DNA of 64,000 nt from Virgibacillus siamensis (GCF_900162695.1 NZ_FUIH01000007.1:992001-1056000); one strand, 5' to 3'. Positions 50,564 through 60,398 are shown, numbered from the stretch's first letter. Notes: generated by a model from the letters alone, not told the origin. Made by a program: numbers and translations.

Positions 50564-52968
50564 ATATCGCAAAGGTAATTGTTGATGTTCCTGCGAGTTC
50601 CATTAATCAGACATTCGATTATCTGATTCCGGACAAATATACGGATATTCTTGTAGCCGGCATGCGGGTGATTGTTCCTTTTGGGCCAAGGAAAATTATG
50701 GGGTTCGTCGTAGATAAAGCAACCGAATCTTCCTTTGATTCGTTGAAAGAAATCATTGAGGTCCTTGATTTGACACCAGTCCTGACTGATGAACTTATTG
50801 ATTTGGGAAGATGGCTTGCGGAGGAGACCCTCAGTCTATATATAACTGCTTTTCAGGTTATGCTGCCGCAGGTTTTAAAAGCCCGGTATAAAAAGGAATT
50901 GGAGCGAATGACTGATGATAAGCTTACCCCTGAATTGGAAGCATTTTTTGCGGGTCGGGATTTTATTCCATACGAAGAACTTGATAATTCGGTCATTAGC
51001 TACTATCAGATACAAAAGGCTATTCAAGATGGCGATGTTGCAGTTAATTACCTTGTGAAGTCAAGAATAACAAAAAAGCAAGTGACCATGATCAAGCCGA
51101 ACCGTGAACCGTATTTGCTTGAGGAAGTTTATCGGGAACTGCCGGGCAATGCTAAAAAACAGCAGAAGCTGCTTCGTTTTTTTATTGAAAACCCGCAAGA
51201 AATAGAACAAAAAAAGCTGATGAAAAAAATGAACACAACACGTTCGGTCATTAAGTCGTTGCTTGATAAGCAATTGCTTATTGCATCCCAGAAAGAAATC
51301 TACCGCAATCCATATGATGATAGTGCCTTTGAAAAAACAGAGCCTCTTGAACTGACACAGGAACAAAAGGAAGCAATTACCCCAATCCGGCGATCTGTAC
51401 AGGAAGATCAACATGATGTGTTTCTTGTTCATGGTGTCACGGGCAGCGGGAAAACGGAAATCTATTTGCAGGCGATTCAGGACGTGATCGAAAAAGGAAA
51501 GGAAGCAATTGTACTTGTACCGGAAATTTCGTTAACTCCTCAAATGGTGAATCGTTTTAAAGGAAGATTTGGTTCTAATGTCGCGGTTATGCACAGTGCG
51601 TTGTCAAGTGGGGAAAAATATGATGAATGGCGGCGTATACAACGGAAAGAAGTTCAGGTTGTCGTTGGAGCACGATCGGCAATTTTTGCTCCATTCAAAA
51701 ATCTTGGTATTATCATAATCGATGAGGAGCATGAGAACAGCTACAAACAAGAGGACAACCCCCGCTACCATGCAAGGGATGTTGCAATTCACCGCGGTGA
51801 AATACATAAGTGTCCCGTTGTGCTTGGCAGCGCGACACCGACATTAGAATCGTATGCACGTGCACATAAAGGGGTTTACAAACTTGCTACATTAAAGAAA
51901 CGAACCAATGAAAAGGATATGCCGAGTGTTGAAATTGTTGATATGCGGAATGAATTGCACGAAGGCAACCGTTCTATGTTTTCCGTGACATTGAAAGAAA
52001 AAATGGAGAGCCGCATTGCCAAAGGGGAACAAATTGTTCTGCTTTTAAACAGAAGAGGGTATTCAACGTTCGTAATGTGTCGAGACTGTGGGCATGTAAC
52101 GGAATGTCCGCATTGTGATATTGCATTGACATATCATAAAAACAGCAATCGGTTAAAATGCCATTATTGTTCTTATGAAGAACCAATGCCAGTACGATGT
52201 CCATCCTGCAACAGTGATCTTATCCGGTTTTTCGGGACGGGTACACAGCGGATTGAAGAGTCGCTGGTACAATTAATTCCCGAGGCACGGGTGATCCGCA
52301 TGGATGTGGACACTACACGAAGAAAGGGAGCACACGAAAAACTGTTAAACCAGTTTGCGAATAAGGAAGCGGATATTCTGCTTGGCACACAGATGATTGC
52401 CAAGGGACTCGATTTTGCCAATGTCACACTGGCAGGTGTACTGACAGCAGATTCCATGCTTCATTTACCGGATTTCCGTTCATCTGAAAAAACATTCCAA
52501 CTGTTGACACAAGTAAGCGGAAGGGCTGGGCGCCATGATCTTCCGGGAGAAGTGATTATCCAGTCGTATACACCGGAGCATTACAGTATCCAACTGGCAA
52601 GTCATTATGATTTTGTGCAATTTTACCGGAATGAAATGAATACACGAAAGAAATTTCAATACCCGCCATATGTGTTTTTGACATTAATTACAGTTTCACA
52701 TCAAAATCATGTCACCGTAGTCCAGACAGCACAGCGGATTGCACAGCTGCTACAGCAATACATGGAGGACAATACGGTGGTACTCGGGCCAACACCATCT
52801 CCAATTACCAGGATGAAAGATAGATATCGCTATCAATGCATGATAAAATACAAGAATGAACCAAACTTACGGAAAATAATAAAAAAAATCATCCGTCAAT
52901 ACGATGAGGATGTCCGAAAAAACGATTTGCAAATACATGTGGATATGCAGCCGTACCAATTGATGTAG
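50560..52968 (+). CDS. priA: Primosomal protein N' (replication restart helicase PriA)
   Basis: PriA recognises stalled or collapsed forks and loads the replication helicase through DnaD/DnaB/DnaI. The 802-residue protein has an N-terminal 3'BD domain (DVPASSINQTFDYLIPDK), the Walker A motif HGVTGSGKTEIYLQ, the helicase motif IIIDEEHENSYKQED, and a double zinc site with cysteines in CRDCGHVTECPHC and CHYCSYEEPMPVRCPSC. It begins with GTG overlapping coaBC. In B. subtilis def follows; here fmt follows directly after 15 bp. Confidence 0.97.
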   Translation: MNIAKVIVDVPASSINQTFDYLIPDKYTDILVAGMRVIVPFGPRKIMGFVVDKATESSFDSLKEIIEVLDLTPVLTDELIDLGRWLAEETLSLYITAFQVMLPQVLKARYKKELERMTDDKLTPELEAFFAGRDFIPYEELDNSVISYYQIQKAIQDGDVAVNYLVKSRITKKQVTMIKPNREPYLLEEVYRELPGNAKKQQKLLRFFIENPQEIEQKKLMKKMNTTRSVIKSLLDKQLLIASQKEIYRNPYDDSAFEKTEPLELTQEQKEAITPIRRSVQEDQHDVFLVHGVTGSGKTEIYLQAIQDVIEKGKEAIVLVPEISLTPQMVNRFKGRFGSNVAVMHSALSSGEKYDEWRRIQRKEVQVVVGARSAIFAPFKNLGIIIIDEEHENSYKQEDNPRYHARDVAIHRGEIHKCPVVLGSATPTLESYARAHKGVYKLATLKKRTNEKDMPSVEIVDMRNELHEGNRSMFSVTLKEKMESRIAKGEQIVLLLNRRGYSTFVMCRDCGHVTECPHCDIALTYHKNSNRLKCHYCSYEEPMPVRCPSCNSDLIRFFGTGTQRIEESLVQLIPEARVIRMDVDTTRRKGAHEKLLNQFANKEADILLGTQMIAKGLDFANVTLAGVLTADSMLHLPDFRSSEKTFQLLTQVSGRAGRHDLPGEVIIQSYTPEHYSIQLASHYDFVQFYRNEMNTRKKFQYPPYVFLTLITVSHQNHVTVVQTAQRIAQLLQQYMEDNTVVLGPTPSPITRMKDRYRYQCMIKYKNEPNLRKIIKKIIRQYDEDVRKNDLQIHVDMQPYQLM

Positions 52969-52983
52969 AAGGAGAGTATTCCA

Positions 52984-53925
52984 GTGAAAAAAATAGTATT
53001 TATGGGAACACCGGACTTTTCAGTGCCAATTCTTCAGTCTCTTGCAAATGCATCTTATGAGATTGTCCTGGTTGTCACACAGCCGGACCGTCCAAAAGGC
53101 CGCAAGAAAAAAATAACACCGCCTCCCGTGAAAGTGGCGGCAGAGGAACTGGAGATTCCTGTGTATCAGCCTGAAAAACTTCGAAATGAATATATGAAAA
53201 TCCTTTCGTTTGAGCCGGATTTGATCGTTACAGCTGCATATGGTCAACTTCTGCCCAAGGAATTGCTGGAAGCACCCAAGTATGGGTGTATCAATGTTCA
53301 TGCATCCTTATTGCCTGAGTTGCGCGGAGGAGCGCCAATTCATTACGCAGTATTACAAGGCGAGAAAGAGACAGGAATTTCAATCATGTATATGGCCGAA
53401 AAGCTTGATGCAGGCGATATCCTTGCACAAAAACGTGTTCCTATTACATCAATAGACCATGCTGGCTCCATGCATGACAAACTGTCTGAAGCAGGTGCTG
53501 AATTGTTACTGGATACACTTCCAAAATTGGCAGCAGATGACATTGAGCCAATTAAACAAGATGAATCATTGGCTACATTTGCCTCCAATATTAAACGGGA
53601 ACAGGAGAAGATTGATTGGACCAAAAGTAACCTGGAGATCTATAACCAAGTTCGTGGATTGCATCCTTGGCCAGTTGCATTTACGACGTATCAGGATGCA
53701 AACATGAAAATATGGTGGGGAGAACCCGACAATGAAGTGTATGATGGCAAATCAGGCGAAATTGTCAAGGTAATTGACCAGGAAGCTTTTGTCGTTCAGT
53801 GCGGTAACGGGAAAGGCCTGCGAATTACCGAAATCCAACCGGCGGGAAAAAAGCGTATGGCAGTAAAACAATACTTACAGGGGTCCCCGGATCGTATTAA
53901 AACGGGAACAAAAATGGGTGAGTAA
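52984..53925 (+). CDS. fmt: Methionyl-tRNA formyltransferase
   Basis: Fmt formylates initiator Met-tRNA with 10-formyltetrahydrofolate. The 313-residue protein has the N-terminal segment VFMGTPDFSVPILQSL, the catalytic-region signature NVHASLLPELRGGAPIHYA and the C-terminal tRNA-binding OB-like domain (VRGLHPWPVAFTTYQDANMK). It starts at GTG 52984 after AGGAGAG. Peptide deformylase, which removes the formyl group, is usually the preceding gene but is not in this window. rsmB begins 3 bp after the stop. Confidence 0.96.
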   Translation: MKKIVFMGTPDFSVPILQSLANASYEIVLVVTQPDRPKGRKKKITPPPVKVAAEELEIPVYQPEKLRNEYMKILSFEPDLIVTAAYGQLLPKELLEAPKYGCINVHASLLPELRGGAPIHYAVLQGEKETGISIMYMAEKLDAGDILAQKRVPITSIDHAGSMHDKLSEAGAELLLDTLPKLAADDIEPIKQDESLATFASNIKREQEKIDWTKSNLEIYNQVRGLHPWPVAFTTYQDANMKIWWGEPDNEVYDGKSGEIVKVIDQEAFVVQCGNGKGLRITEIQPAGKKRMAVKQYLQGSPDRIKTGTKMGE

Positions 53926-53928
53926 GGT

Positions 53929-55275
53929 ATGAAGAAATACAATTTACGAGAAGCAATCATTGATCTATTGCTTCGGATCGATCGGGACAGCGGGTACAGT
54001 CACCTGCTCATTGATCATGAAATAAATTCAAGGAAGATCTCTCCAAAAGATGGTGCGCTTCTGACGGAAATAGTGTATGGTACGATTCAAAGGAAAATGA
54101 CCTTGGATTATTATCTGGATGCATATTTAAATAATAAGAAAAAAATTCAGCCATGGGTGTACATGCTGCTTCGTATGTCAATCTATCAAATGGTATTTTT
54201 GGATAAAGTACCAGATCATGCTGTGATTCATGAAGCGGTTGAGATTGGAAAAGAACGTGGTCATAAGGGAATTGCTTCGTTTGTGAATGGGGTGCTTCGC
54301 AATTTTCAACGAAAAGGAATTCCGGATATGTCGGATGTGAAATGCGCATCGAAACGATTGTCCATTGAAACCAGTCACCCGGAATGGCTGATTAATCGCT
54401 GGGTGGATATGTATGGTTTCGAAACGACAAAGGCGATGTGCCATGCAAACCTGACACGGAAACCACTTTCCATAAGAGTTCAACCATTAAAGATCACAAG
54501 GGAAAAGGTGATGGATGAGTTGACGAGGCTTGGTTTTGAAATACGACAATCCCCGCTGTCAGATCAAGGCATTATCATTGATAAAGGCAATATCCTGCAT
54601 ACTGACCTATTTAAGGAAGGTTATGTCACGATTCAGGATCAAAGTTCTATGCTTGCCGGGGACATGCTTCAAGCTGAACCGGGAATGGAAGTGTTGGACG
54701 CCTGCAGTGCACCGGGAGGTAAAGCAACTCATATTGCCGAAACGATGGAGAATCAAGGATTCATCAATGCCTATGATTTACATCAAAAAAAAGTAAGGTT
54801 GATTAAAGAAAAAGCAATGTTACTTGATTTAACCATTATCGAGGCCAATCAGGGGGATGCAAGAAAACTGCAGCAAGTACATAAGGAAGAAACCTTTGAC
54901 CGGATTTTGATTGATGCACCTTGTTCCGGATTGGGAGTTATTCGGGGGAAACCTGACATTAAATACAATAAAACAGAAAAGGATATTCATCAGCTCACGC
55001 AGATACAGTCGGACATATTGGATGAGGCAGCACCGCTTTTGAAAAAGGGCGGACTACTGATATATAGTACGTGTACAGTTGATACAAGCGAAAATAATGA
55101 AGTAGTTCATGCGTTTTTAGAGCAGCATCCGGAATTTCAGATTGATCAGAGTCTTTTTGAAGATATTCCAGGTGTTCTTAGCGGAACAGAGGGGTGTACA
55201 GATGCAGGGGTGCAGCTTTTTCCACAAACCTTAAGTACAGATGGTTTTTTTCTGACGCGGTTCATTAAAACGTGA
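53929..55275 (+). CDS. rsmB: 16S rRNA (cytosine-967-C5)-methyltransferase RsmB
   Basis: RsmB (Sun/YloM) methylates C967 of 16S rRNA. The 448-residue protein has an N-terminal NusB-like RNA-binding domain (residues 1-140) and a C-terminal Rossmann methyltransferase domain with the SAM motif DACSAPGGKATHIAETM, the catalytic-region DAPCSGLGVIRGKPDIK, and the nucleophilic cysteine in IYSTCTVDTSENNEV. It begins 3 bp after fmt. In B. subtilis rlmN follows; here only 44 bp separate it from prpC. Confidence 0.95.
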   Translation: MKKYNLREAIIDLLLRIDRDSGYSHLLIDHEINSRKISPKDGALLTEIVYGTIQRKMTLDYYLDAYLNNKKKIQPWVYMLLRMSIYQMVFLDKVPDHAVIHEAVEIGKERGHKGIASFVNGVLRNFQRKGIPDMSDVKCASKRLSIETSHPEWLINRWVDMYGFETTKAMCHANLTRKPLSIRVQPLKITREKVMDELTRLGFEIRQSPLSDQGIIIDKGNILHTDLFKEGYVTIQDQSSMLAGDMLQAEPGMEVLDACSAPGGKATHIAETMENQGFINAYDLHQKKVRLIKEKAMLLDLTIIEANQGDARKLQQVHKEETFDRILIDAPCSGLGVIRGKPDIKYNKTEKDIHQLTQIQSDILDEAAPLLKKGGLLIYSTCTVDTSENNEVVHAFLEQHPEFQIDQSLFEDIPGVLSGTEGCTDAGVQLFPQTLSTDGFFLTRFIKT

Positions 55276-55319
55276 ATCTGCACTTAAACATGGCCGTTTA
55301 ATAAAAGGGGTGATATCAA

Positions 55320-56075
55320 ATGAAAGGTCAATTTCTAACAGATACCGGCAGGGTAAGAAGTCATAATGAAGATTCCGGCGGCATTTTTTACAATAGTGCC
55401 GGTCAAATGCTCGCTGTGATTGCCGATGGGATGGGTGGACATCAGGCAGGAGATGTTGCAAGTCAAATGACAACAGAGCTAATGAAGGAAGCATGGGAGA
55501 AGGCCGGGGAAATGGAATCGCCGGAAAAAATGGAAAAGTGGCTTTCAGAATCAGTGACTCGCATTAATAACGCTGTTTATGAACATGCAATGAATCATGA
55601 AGAATGTTTTGGGATGGGGACTACAATTGTTGGTGTAGCCTGTATAAAAGATTTTACCACAGTTGTACACATAGGTGACAGCCGGTGTTATATTTTAAAT
55701 GACGATGGTTTCAAACAAGTAACAGAAGATCATTCTTTTGTTAATGCGTTAGTTCAATCCGGTGAAATTTCCAAGGATGACGCACAGTATCACCCACGAA
55801 AAAACGTGGTACTAAAAGCATTGGGAACAGAAAGTCATATTGAACCTGATGTCCGTACCGTATGTCTGGATCCCGGCAATAAAATTCTTCTGTGTTCAGA
55901 CGGACTGACAGATAAAGTTGAAGACAACGAACTCGAGAAAATCCTTCAGGAAGAGGCTGACCTGCAGGTTACCGGAGACCAGATGATTGATTTAGCAAAT
56001 GAACGGGGTGGAGAGGATAATATTTCGCTTGTTTTGCTTTATCATGAAACACCCGAGAAAGAGGGTGAATCCTAG
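55320..56075 (+). CDS. prpC: PP2C-family protein serine/threonine phosphatase PrpC
   Basis: PrpC dephosphorylates targets of the kinase PrkC, its translational partner. The 251-residue protein shows the metal-binding PP2C motifs in order: TGRVRSHNEDSGG, VIADGMGGHQAGDVAS, FGMGTTIVG, HIGDSRCYIL, LLCSDGLTDKV and GGEDNISLVLL. It starts after AAAAGGGGTGA. The last base of its TAG stop is the first base of the prkC GTG start, so the pair is coupled. Confidence 0.96.
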   Translation: MKGQFLTDTGRVRSHNEDSGGIFYNSAGQMLAVIADGMGGHQAGDVASQMTTELMKEAWEKAGEMESPEKMEKWLSESVTRINNAVYEHAMNHEECFGMGTTIVGVACIKDFTTVVHIGDSRCYILNDDGFKQVTEDHSFVNALVQSGEISKDDAQYHPRKNVVLKALGTESHIEPDVRTVCLDPGNKILLCSDGLTDKVEDNELEKILQEEADLQVTGDQMIDLANERGGEDNISLVLLYHETPEKEGES

Positions 56076-58081
56076 TGCTGAATGGTCACCTGTTAAATGA
56101 ACGTTATAAAATAACAGAAACAATTGGCGGCGGCGGGATGGCCAACGTATATCTGGGAACAGATATTATCCTTGATCGGGAAGTGGCAATCAAAGTACTT
56201 CGAATGGAATATGCACACGACGAGGAATTTATCGCGCGGTTTGATAGAGAGGCAAAGGCAGCAACCAGCTTATCTCATCCGAATATCGTAAATATTTATG
56301 ATGTTGGTGAGGAAGATGACATACTCTACATGGTTATGGAGTATGTGGATGGGATGACATTGAAGGAATACATACAGCGATATGGGCCGATTGATATTGA
56401 AAAATCATTGGATATTATGAAACAAATCACTTCGGCCATCGCACATGCACATGCGAATGGCATTGTGCATCGGGATATAAAGCCCCAGAATATTTTGATT
56501 GATACGTACGGTCAGGTGAAAGTAACAGACTTTGGAATTGCTATGGCATTAAGTGCAACTGCATTGACACAGACGAATTCTGTAATGGGGTCTGTCCATT
56601 ACTTATCCCCTGAGCAAGCACGCGGCGGAATGGCGACAAAGAAATCAGATGTCTACTCTTTAGGGATTGTTCTGTTTGAATTATTGACGGGCCGATTGCC
56701 GTTTTCGGGTGAAACACCAGTATCGATTGCATTAAAGCATTTACAAAGCGATACACCTTCTGTTAAAAGGTTTAATCCGGATGTTCCGCAAAGCGTTGAA
56801 AATATTGTACTCAAGGCAACGGCTAAGGATCCATTTCACCGTTTTGATACGGTATATGATATGGAATACAGCCTGGATACGGCCCTTGAACCAGATAGAA
56901 TGAATGAGGAAAAATTCACCCCTCCTGATGAAGAAGGGGAGGAAACGAAGGCAATCCCTATTATTACAGATACAGCTATCAATTCTGAAGGTAACGATGA
57001 AACAATTGTTAATAATTCAACGAAAAGTACCAAGCCTTATGAAGGTAAGGTTAAAAAAGATAAAAAGAAAAAAGAGAAGAAAAAAAAGCCAAAGCGCAAG
57101 AAAAAGAAATGGATCATTATCTTAACCATTTTATTCTTGTTATTACTTCTTGCTGCAGGATCATTTTATGTTTATGCATATTATTTGAAGCCCCAGGATG
57201 TCAGTGTACCAGATGTATCTGAAATGGAGTATGAAGAAGCTGTCAGTAAGCTTCGGAAGCTTAATTTGGAGACTGAACGCAAAGAACGCTACTCTGAAAA
57301 AATCGAAGAAGGCTATGTGATTCGTACAGACCCAAGTGCGGATAGCACAGTTAAGGAGGGATCAACAGTTTCCTTAATCGTAAGCAAGGGAAAGGAAAAA
57401 GTGACCTTTGATGACTATGTCGGAAAAGACTTAAGTCAGGTCAAGCAACTTCTTGAGGGTAAAGGTTATGAGGTTATTGCTTACGATAAATATTCCGATC
57501 AGTCTGCCGGTCAGATTGTTACACAGATACAGCCGACGCCAGGTACCGAAGTTGTTCCAAGTGAAACGACGGTGATTTTTGAAAAAAGTATCGGACCGGA
57601 TATGATCTCAGTGTATAATTTAATGGGAATGACAAAAGAAGAAGCAATCGGAACATTGAGTGACCAGGGACTTCAGGCGAATATTATCGAAGAACATTCC
57701 GAAAATACACCGGAAGGAGAAGTTATCCGGCAGGACCCTAAACCATATACGGAGTTGAATGACGGTGATACGGTAGATGTTTATATCTCACTGGGGCCGA
57801 AAGATTTACCGCCAAAAAATTATACAGCTGAATTTAAAGTTCCATATGAACCGGAAGAAGAACCGAAAAATAAGAATAAACCAGTTGAACAGAATGTTAA
57901 AATTTATATTGGTGATAAAAATCATTCCATTTCGGAAGTATTTAAGGAAGAAACAATCACTAAGGATAAGAAGTATTCCATCACCCTCACAATCGCACCG
58001 GATAGTGTAGCGGAATACAAGGTGATTCGCGGTGATGATATTATTATTAATGAATCTATTCCATACGAGGAAGGTGAATAA
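56075..58081 (+). CDS. prkC: Serine/threonine protein kinase PrkC with PASTA repeats
   Basis: PrkC is a membrane kinase that senses muropeptides and influences germination, biofilm formation and wall metabolism. The 668-residue protein has an N-terminal kinase domain: glycine loop IGGGGMANVYLG, Lys40 in VAIKVL, catalytic Asp134 in VHRDIKPQNI, and VTDFGIAMA. A very Lys-rich stretch precedes a single membrane helix at about 346-370, then come three PASTA repeats (starting near VSVPDVSEMEYEEAV, VTFDDYVGKDLSQVK and SVYNLMGMTKEEAIG). A C-terminal Ig-like segment ends the protein. It starts with GTG overlapping prpC and abuts rsgA. Confidence 0.96.
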   Translation: MLNGHLLNERYKITETIGGGGMANVYLGTDIILDREVAIKVLRMEYAHDEEFIARFDREAKAATSLSHPNIVNIYDVGEEDDILYMVMEYVDGMTLKEYIQRYGPIDIEKSLDIMKQITSAIAHAHANGIVHRDIKPQNILIDTYGQVKVTDFGIAMALSATALTQTNSVMGSVHYLSPEQARGGMATKKSDVYSLGIVLFELLTGRLPFSGETPVSIALKHLQSDTPSVKRFNPDVPQSVENIVLKATAKDPFHRFDTVYDMEYSLDTALEPDRMNEEKFTPPDEEGEETKAIPIITDTAINSEGNDETIVNNSTKSTKPYEGKVKKDKKKKEKKKKPKRKKKKWIIILTILFLLLLLAAGSFYVYAYYLKPQDVSVPDVSEMEYEEAVSKLRKLNLETERKERYSEKIEEGYVIRTDPSADSTVKEGSTVSLIVSKGKEKVTFDDYVGKDLSQVKQLLEGKGYEVIAYDKYSDQSAGQIVTQIQPTPGTEVVPSETTVIFEKSIGPDMISVYNLMGMTKEEAIGTLSDQGLQANIIEEHSENTPEGEVIRQDPKPYTELNDGDTVDVYISLGPKDLPPKNYTAEFKVPYEPEEEPKNKNKPVEQNVKIYIGDKNHSISEVFKEETITKDKKYSITLTIAPDSVAEYKVIRGDDIIINESIPYEEGE

Positions 58082-58954
58082 ATGGCATCGGGCAGAATAA
58101 TTAAGGCGATAAGCGGATTTTATTATGTGAAATCCGGAGATGAAACAGTGGAATGTAAAAGCAGAGGTGTATTCCGCAAAAAGAAAATAACACCACTGGT
58201 CGGCGACTTTGTTGAATTTGATCGGGATGAGGCGTATATCCTGGAAGTTAATGAAAGACGAAACAGCCTTATCCGGCCGCCCGTAGCCAATATCGATCAG
58301 GCTATTATTGTAAGTTCTGCCCTTATGCCTGATTTTAATCCTTTATTGTTGGATCGTTTTCTAGTACGTATTGAATCAAAAGGAATTTCGCCTATTATAT
58401 TTATAACGAAAAAAGACCTTATCACGGATGTGCAGCAGTCGGCGATTACGGACTATTTGAACACATACCGGAAAATTGGATACCAAGTGGAATTGCTCAC
58501 ATCGAAACAATCCGTTGATCTGACATATCTGTATCATTATTTTTCCGAAAAAGTATCAGTAATTGCCGGGCAATCAGGTGTGGGGAAGTCCTCTTTTTTG
58601 AATGCTATTAATCCTTCCCTTGCATTAAAGACGGATGATATTTCAAGGAGTCTTGGCAGAGGGAAACATACGACAAGACACGTCGAACTTGTAGAAGTTG
58701 GCGGCGGCCTGGTGGCGGACACCCCTGGATTCAGTACATTGGATGTCGATGAGATTGCTGCCGCCGACCTGGATGATTGCTTCCCGGAAATAAGGGATAG
58801 AAAACACGACTGTAAATTCCGCGGATGTCTCCATCATAAGGAACCGAAATGTGCTGTGAAACAAGCAGTCGACAGTGGAGAAATTTCATCGTTCAGATAC
58901 GACCATTATATAAGTTTTCTGAATGAAATATATGAACGAAAGCCGAGGTATTAA
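58082..58954 (+). CDS. rsgA: Ribosome small subunit-dependent GTPase A (RsgA/CpgA)
   Basis: RsgA is a circularly permuted GTPase that checks late maturation of the 30S subunit. The 290-residue protein has an N-terminal OB fold, the permuted G motifs in the order G4 (FITKKDL), G1 (GQSGVGKSSFLNA), G3 (VADTPGFST), and a C-terminal zinc-binding region (CKFRGCLHHKEPKCAVKQAV). It starts directly after the prkC stop. In B. subtilis loss affects wall morphology, consistent with linkage to prkC and prpC. Confidence 0.96.
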   Translation: MASGRIIKAISGFYYVKSGDETVECKSRGVFRKKKITPLVGDFVEFDRDEAYILEVNERRNSLIRPPVANIDQAIIVSSALMPDFNPLLLDRFLVRIESKGISPIIFITKKDLITDVQQSAITDYLNTYRKIGYQVELLTSKQSVDLTYLYHYFSEKVSVIAGQSGVGKSSFLNAINPSLALKTDDISRSLGRGKHTTRHVELVEVGGGLVADTPGFSTLDVDEIAAADLDDCFPEIRDRKHDCKFRGCLHHKEPKCAVKQAVDSGEISSFRYDHYISFLNEIYERKPRY

Positions 58955-58955
58955 T

Positions 58956-59615
58956 ATGACAAAAATAGCGCCTTCCATTTTATCAGCAGACTTTTCCAAG
59001 CTGGGGGAAGAAATTCGTGATGTGGAACAAGCAGGAGCAGATTACATCCATGTTGATGTAATGGATGGTCACTTTGTTCCAAATATTACAATTGGACCAT
59101 TGATTGTTGAGGCAATTAAGCCGGTGACCAAGTTGCCGCTGGATGTTCATTTAATGATTGAAAATCCGGATGCTTTTATACCACAGTTTGCAGAAGCGGG
59201 TGCATCCATAATTACGGTACATCAGGAGGCATGTGTTCATTTACACCGAACATTGCAATTGATACGTAATAGCGGGGTGAAACCAGGTGTAGTCATTAAT
59301 CCGGCAACACCACCGGAATTGATTAAAGAAATTTTGCCTGAGGTTGATTTAGTATTAATCATGACGGTGAACCCGGGTTTTGGCGGACAATCATTTATTC
59401 ATCAGGCTGCACGTAAAATTGAAACAGTTGCAAGATGGAGAAAAGAACTGAATTTATCGTTTGAGATCGAAGTGGATGGCGGTGTTAATCCTGAAACTGC
59501 CAGTATTTGTACTGATGCAGGAGCGGATGTCCTGGTTGCCGGAAGTGCTGTCTTTAAAAAGACGGACCGTAAACAAGCTATGGATACCATACTGGCTGCA
59601 ACTGAGGGTAAATAA
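58956..59615 (+). CDS. rpe: Ribulose-phosphate 3-epimerase
   Basis: Rpe interconverts ribulose 5-phosphate and xylulose 5-phosphate in the pentose phosphate pathway. From ATG 58956 the product is 219 residues. It has the start TKIAPSILSADFSKLGEE, metal-ligand residues in YIHVDVMDGHFVPNITIG and DVHLMIENPD, TVNPGFGGQSF, and the phosphate-binding EIEVDGGVNPET. CGAGGT upstream supports this start over 58923, which lies inside rsgA. Confidence 0.95.
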   Translation: MTKIAPSILSADFSKLGEEIRDVEQAGADYIHVDVMDGHFVPNITIGPLIVEAIKPVTKLPLDVHLMIENPDAFIPQFAEAGASIITVHQEACVHLHRTLQLIRNSGVKPGVVINPATPPELIKEILPEVDLVLIMTVNPGFGGQSFIHQAARKIETVARWRKELNLSFEIEVDGGVNPETASICTDAGADVLVAGSAVFKKTDRKQAMDTILAATEGK

Positions 59616-59617
59616 AC

Positions 59618-60283
59618 ATGCTGACAGTGGGAATAGTCGGAAACGGTCCAATCGAGCATATTCCTCTTCTTAAATCATATGATAGTGTAGATGTTTGGAT
59701 AGGAGCCGACCGCGGTGCTATAACGATCATTGAAAATGAATGTAAGCCCGCTTATGCAGTAGGTGATTTTGATTCGATTTCTGTTCGTGAAAAGGCTGCA
59801 ATAAAACAGCGTGCTGAAAATTTTTTAGAATTCCCGGTTGAAAAGGACCAGACTGATTTGGAGCTAGCCTTGTGGAAAGCATTCGAACTGCATCCAAACT
59901 GCATTTATATGTTTGGTGTAACAGGCGGCCGTCTTGATCATGCCATGATAAATATGCAGCTTCTTTATCAGGTGTTGAACAGAGATATTAAGGGGATTAT
60001 CGTGGATAGACAAAATCAGCTGGAATTAGCTGATCCCGGGGAACATGTCATCGTCAAGCACGATCAATACCCAAATGTTTCATTTGTGCCTTTTACGCCG
60101 GATATTAAGGGATTAACCCTTACCGGTTTTTATTATCCATTGAGGGATCAAACGATTTCATGGGGATCCACTCTTTGCATATCGAACAAGCTTCTTTCAA
60201 AAAGTGGTACTTTTTCATTCAAGGAAGGCATACTATTAGTAATAAAGAGTCGTGATGCTGAAACTGATGCGATTCCAAGGTGA
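59618..60283 (+). CDS. thiN: Thiamine pyrophosphokinase
   Basis: ThiN transfers pyrophosphate from ATP to thiamine. The 221-residue protein has the two TPK domains: a catalytic part with GADRGAITII, AVGDFDSIS and FPVEKDQTDLELALWKA followed by GVTGGRLDHAMINMQLL, and a C-terminal thiamine-binding part (WGSTLCISNKLL). It begins 2 bp after rpe. B. subtilis has the same rpe-thiN-spoVM-rpmB order. Confidence 0.93.
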   Translation: MLTVGIVGNGPIEHIPLLKSYDSVDVWIGADRGAITIIENECKPAYAVGDFDSISVREKAAIKQRAENFLEFPVEKDQTDLELALWKAFELHPNCIYMFGVTGGRLDHAMINMQLLYQVLNRDIKGIIVDRQNQLELADPGEHVIVKHDQYPNVSFVPFTPDIKGLTLTGFYYPLRDQTISWGSTLCISNKLLSKSGTFSFKEGILLVIKSRDAETDAIPR

Positions 60284-60314
60284 GCTTTGTTTGAATGGAG
60301 GAGGCGGAGAACTC

Positions 60315-60398
60315 ATGAAATTTTATACTATTAAACTCCCACGGTTTATCGGCGGATTTGTCCGGGTTATAATCGGTACATTTAAAAAAGATAATTAA
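60315..60398 (+). CDS. spoVM: Stage V sporulation protein M
   Basis: SpoVM is a tiny amphipathic peptide that binds positively curved forespore membrane and anchors SpoIVA, the base of the spore coat. The 27-codon frame starts at ATG 60315 (after GGAGGAGGCGG) and reads MKFYTIKLPRFIGGFVRVII then GTFKKDN. This matches the 26-residue B. subtilis peptide (MKFYTIKLPKFLGG...) with conservative changes; the helix-breaking Pro9 is kept. It is one residue longer. Order thiN-spoVM-rpmB is conserved, and an intrinsic terminator follows at once. Confidence 0.95.
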   Translation: MKFYTIKLPRFIGGFVRVIIGTFKKDN

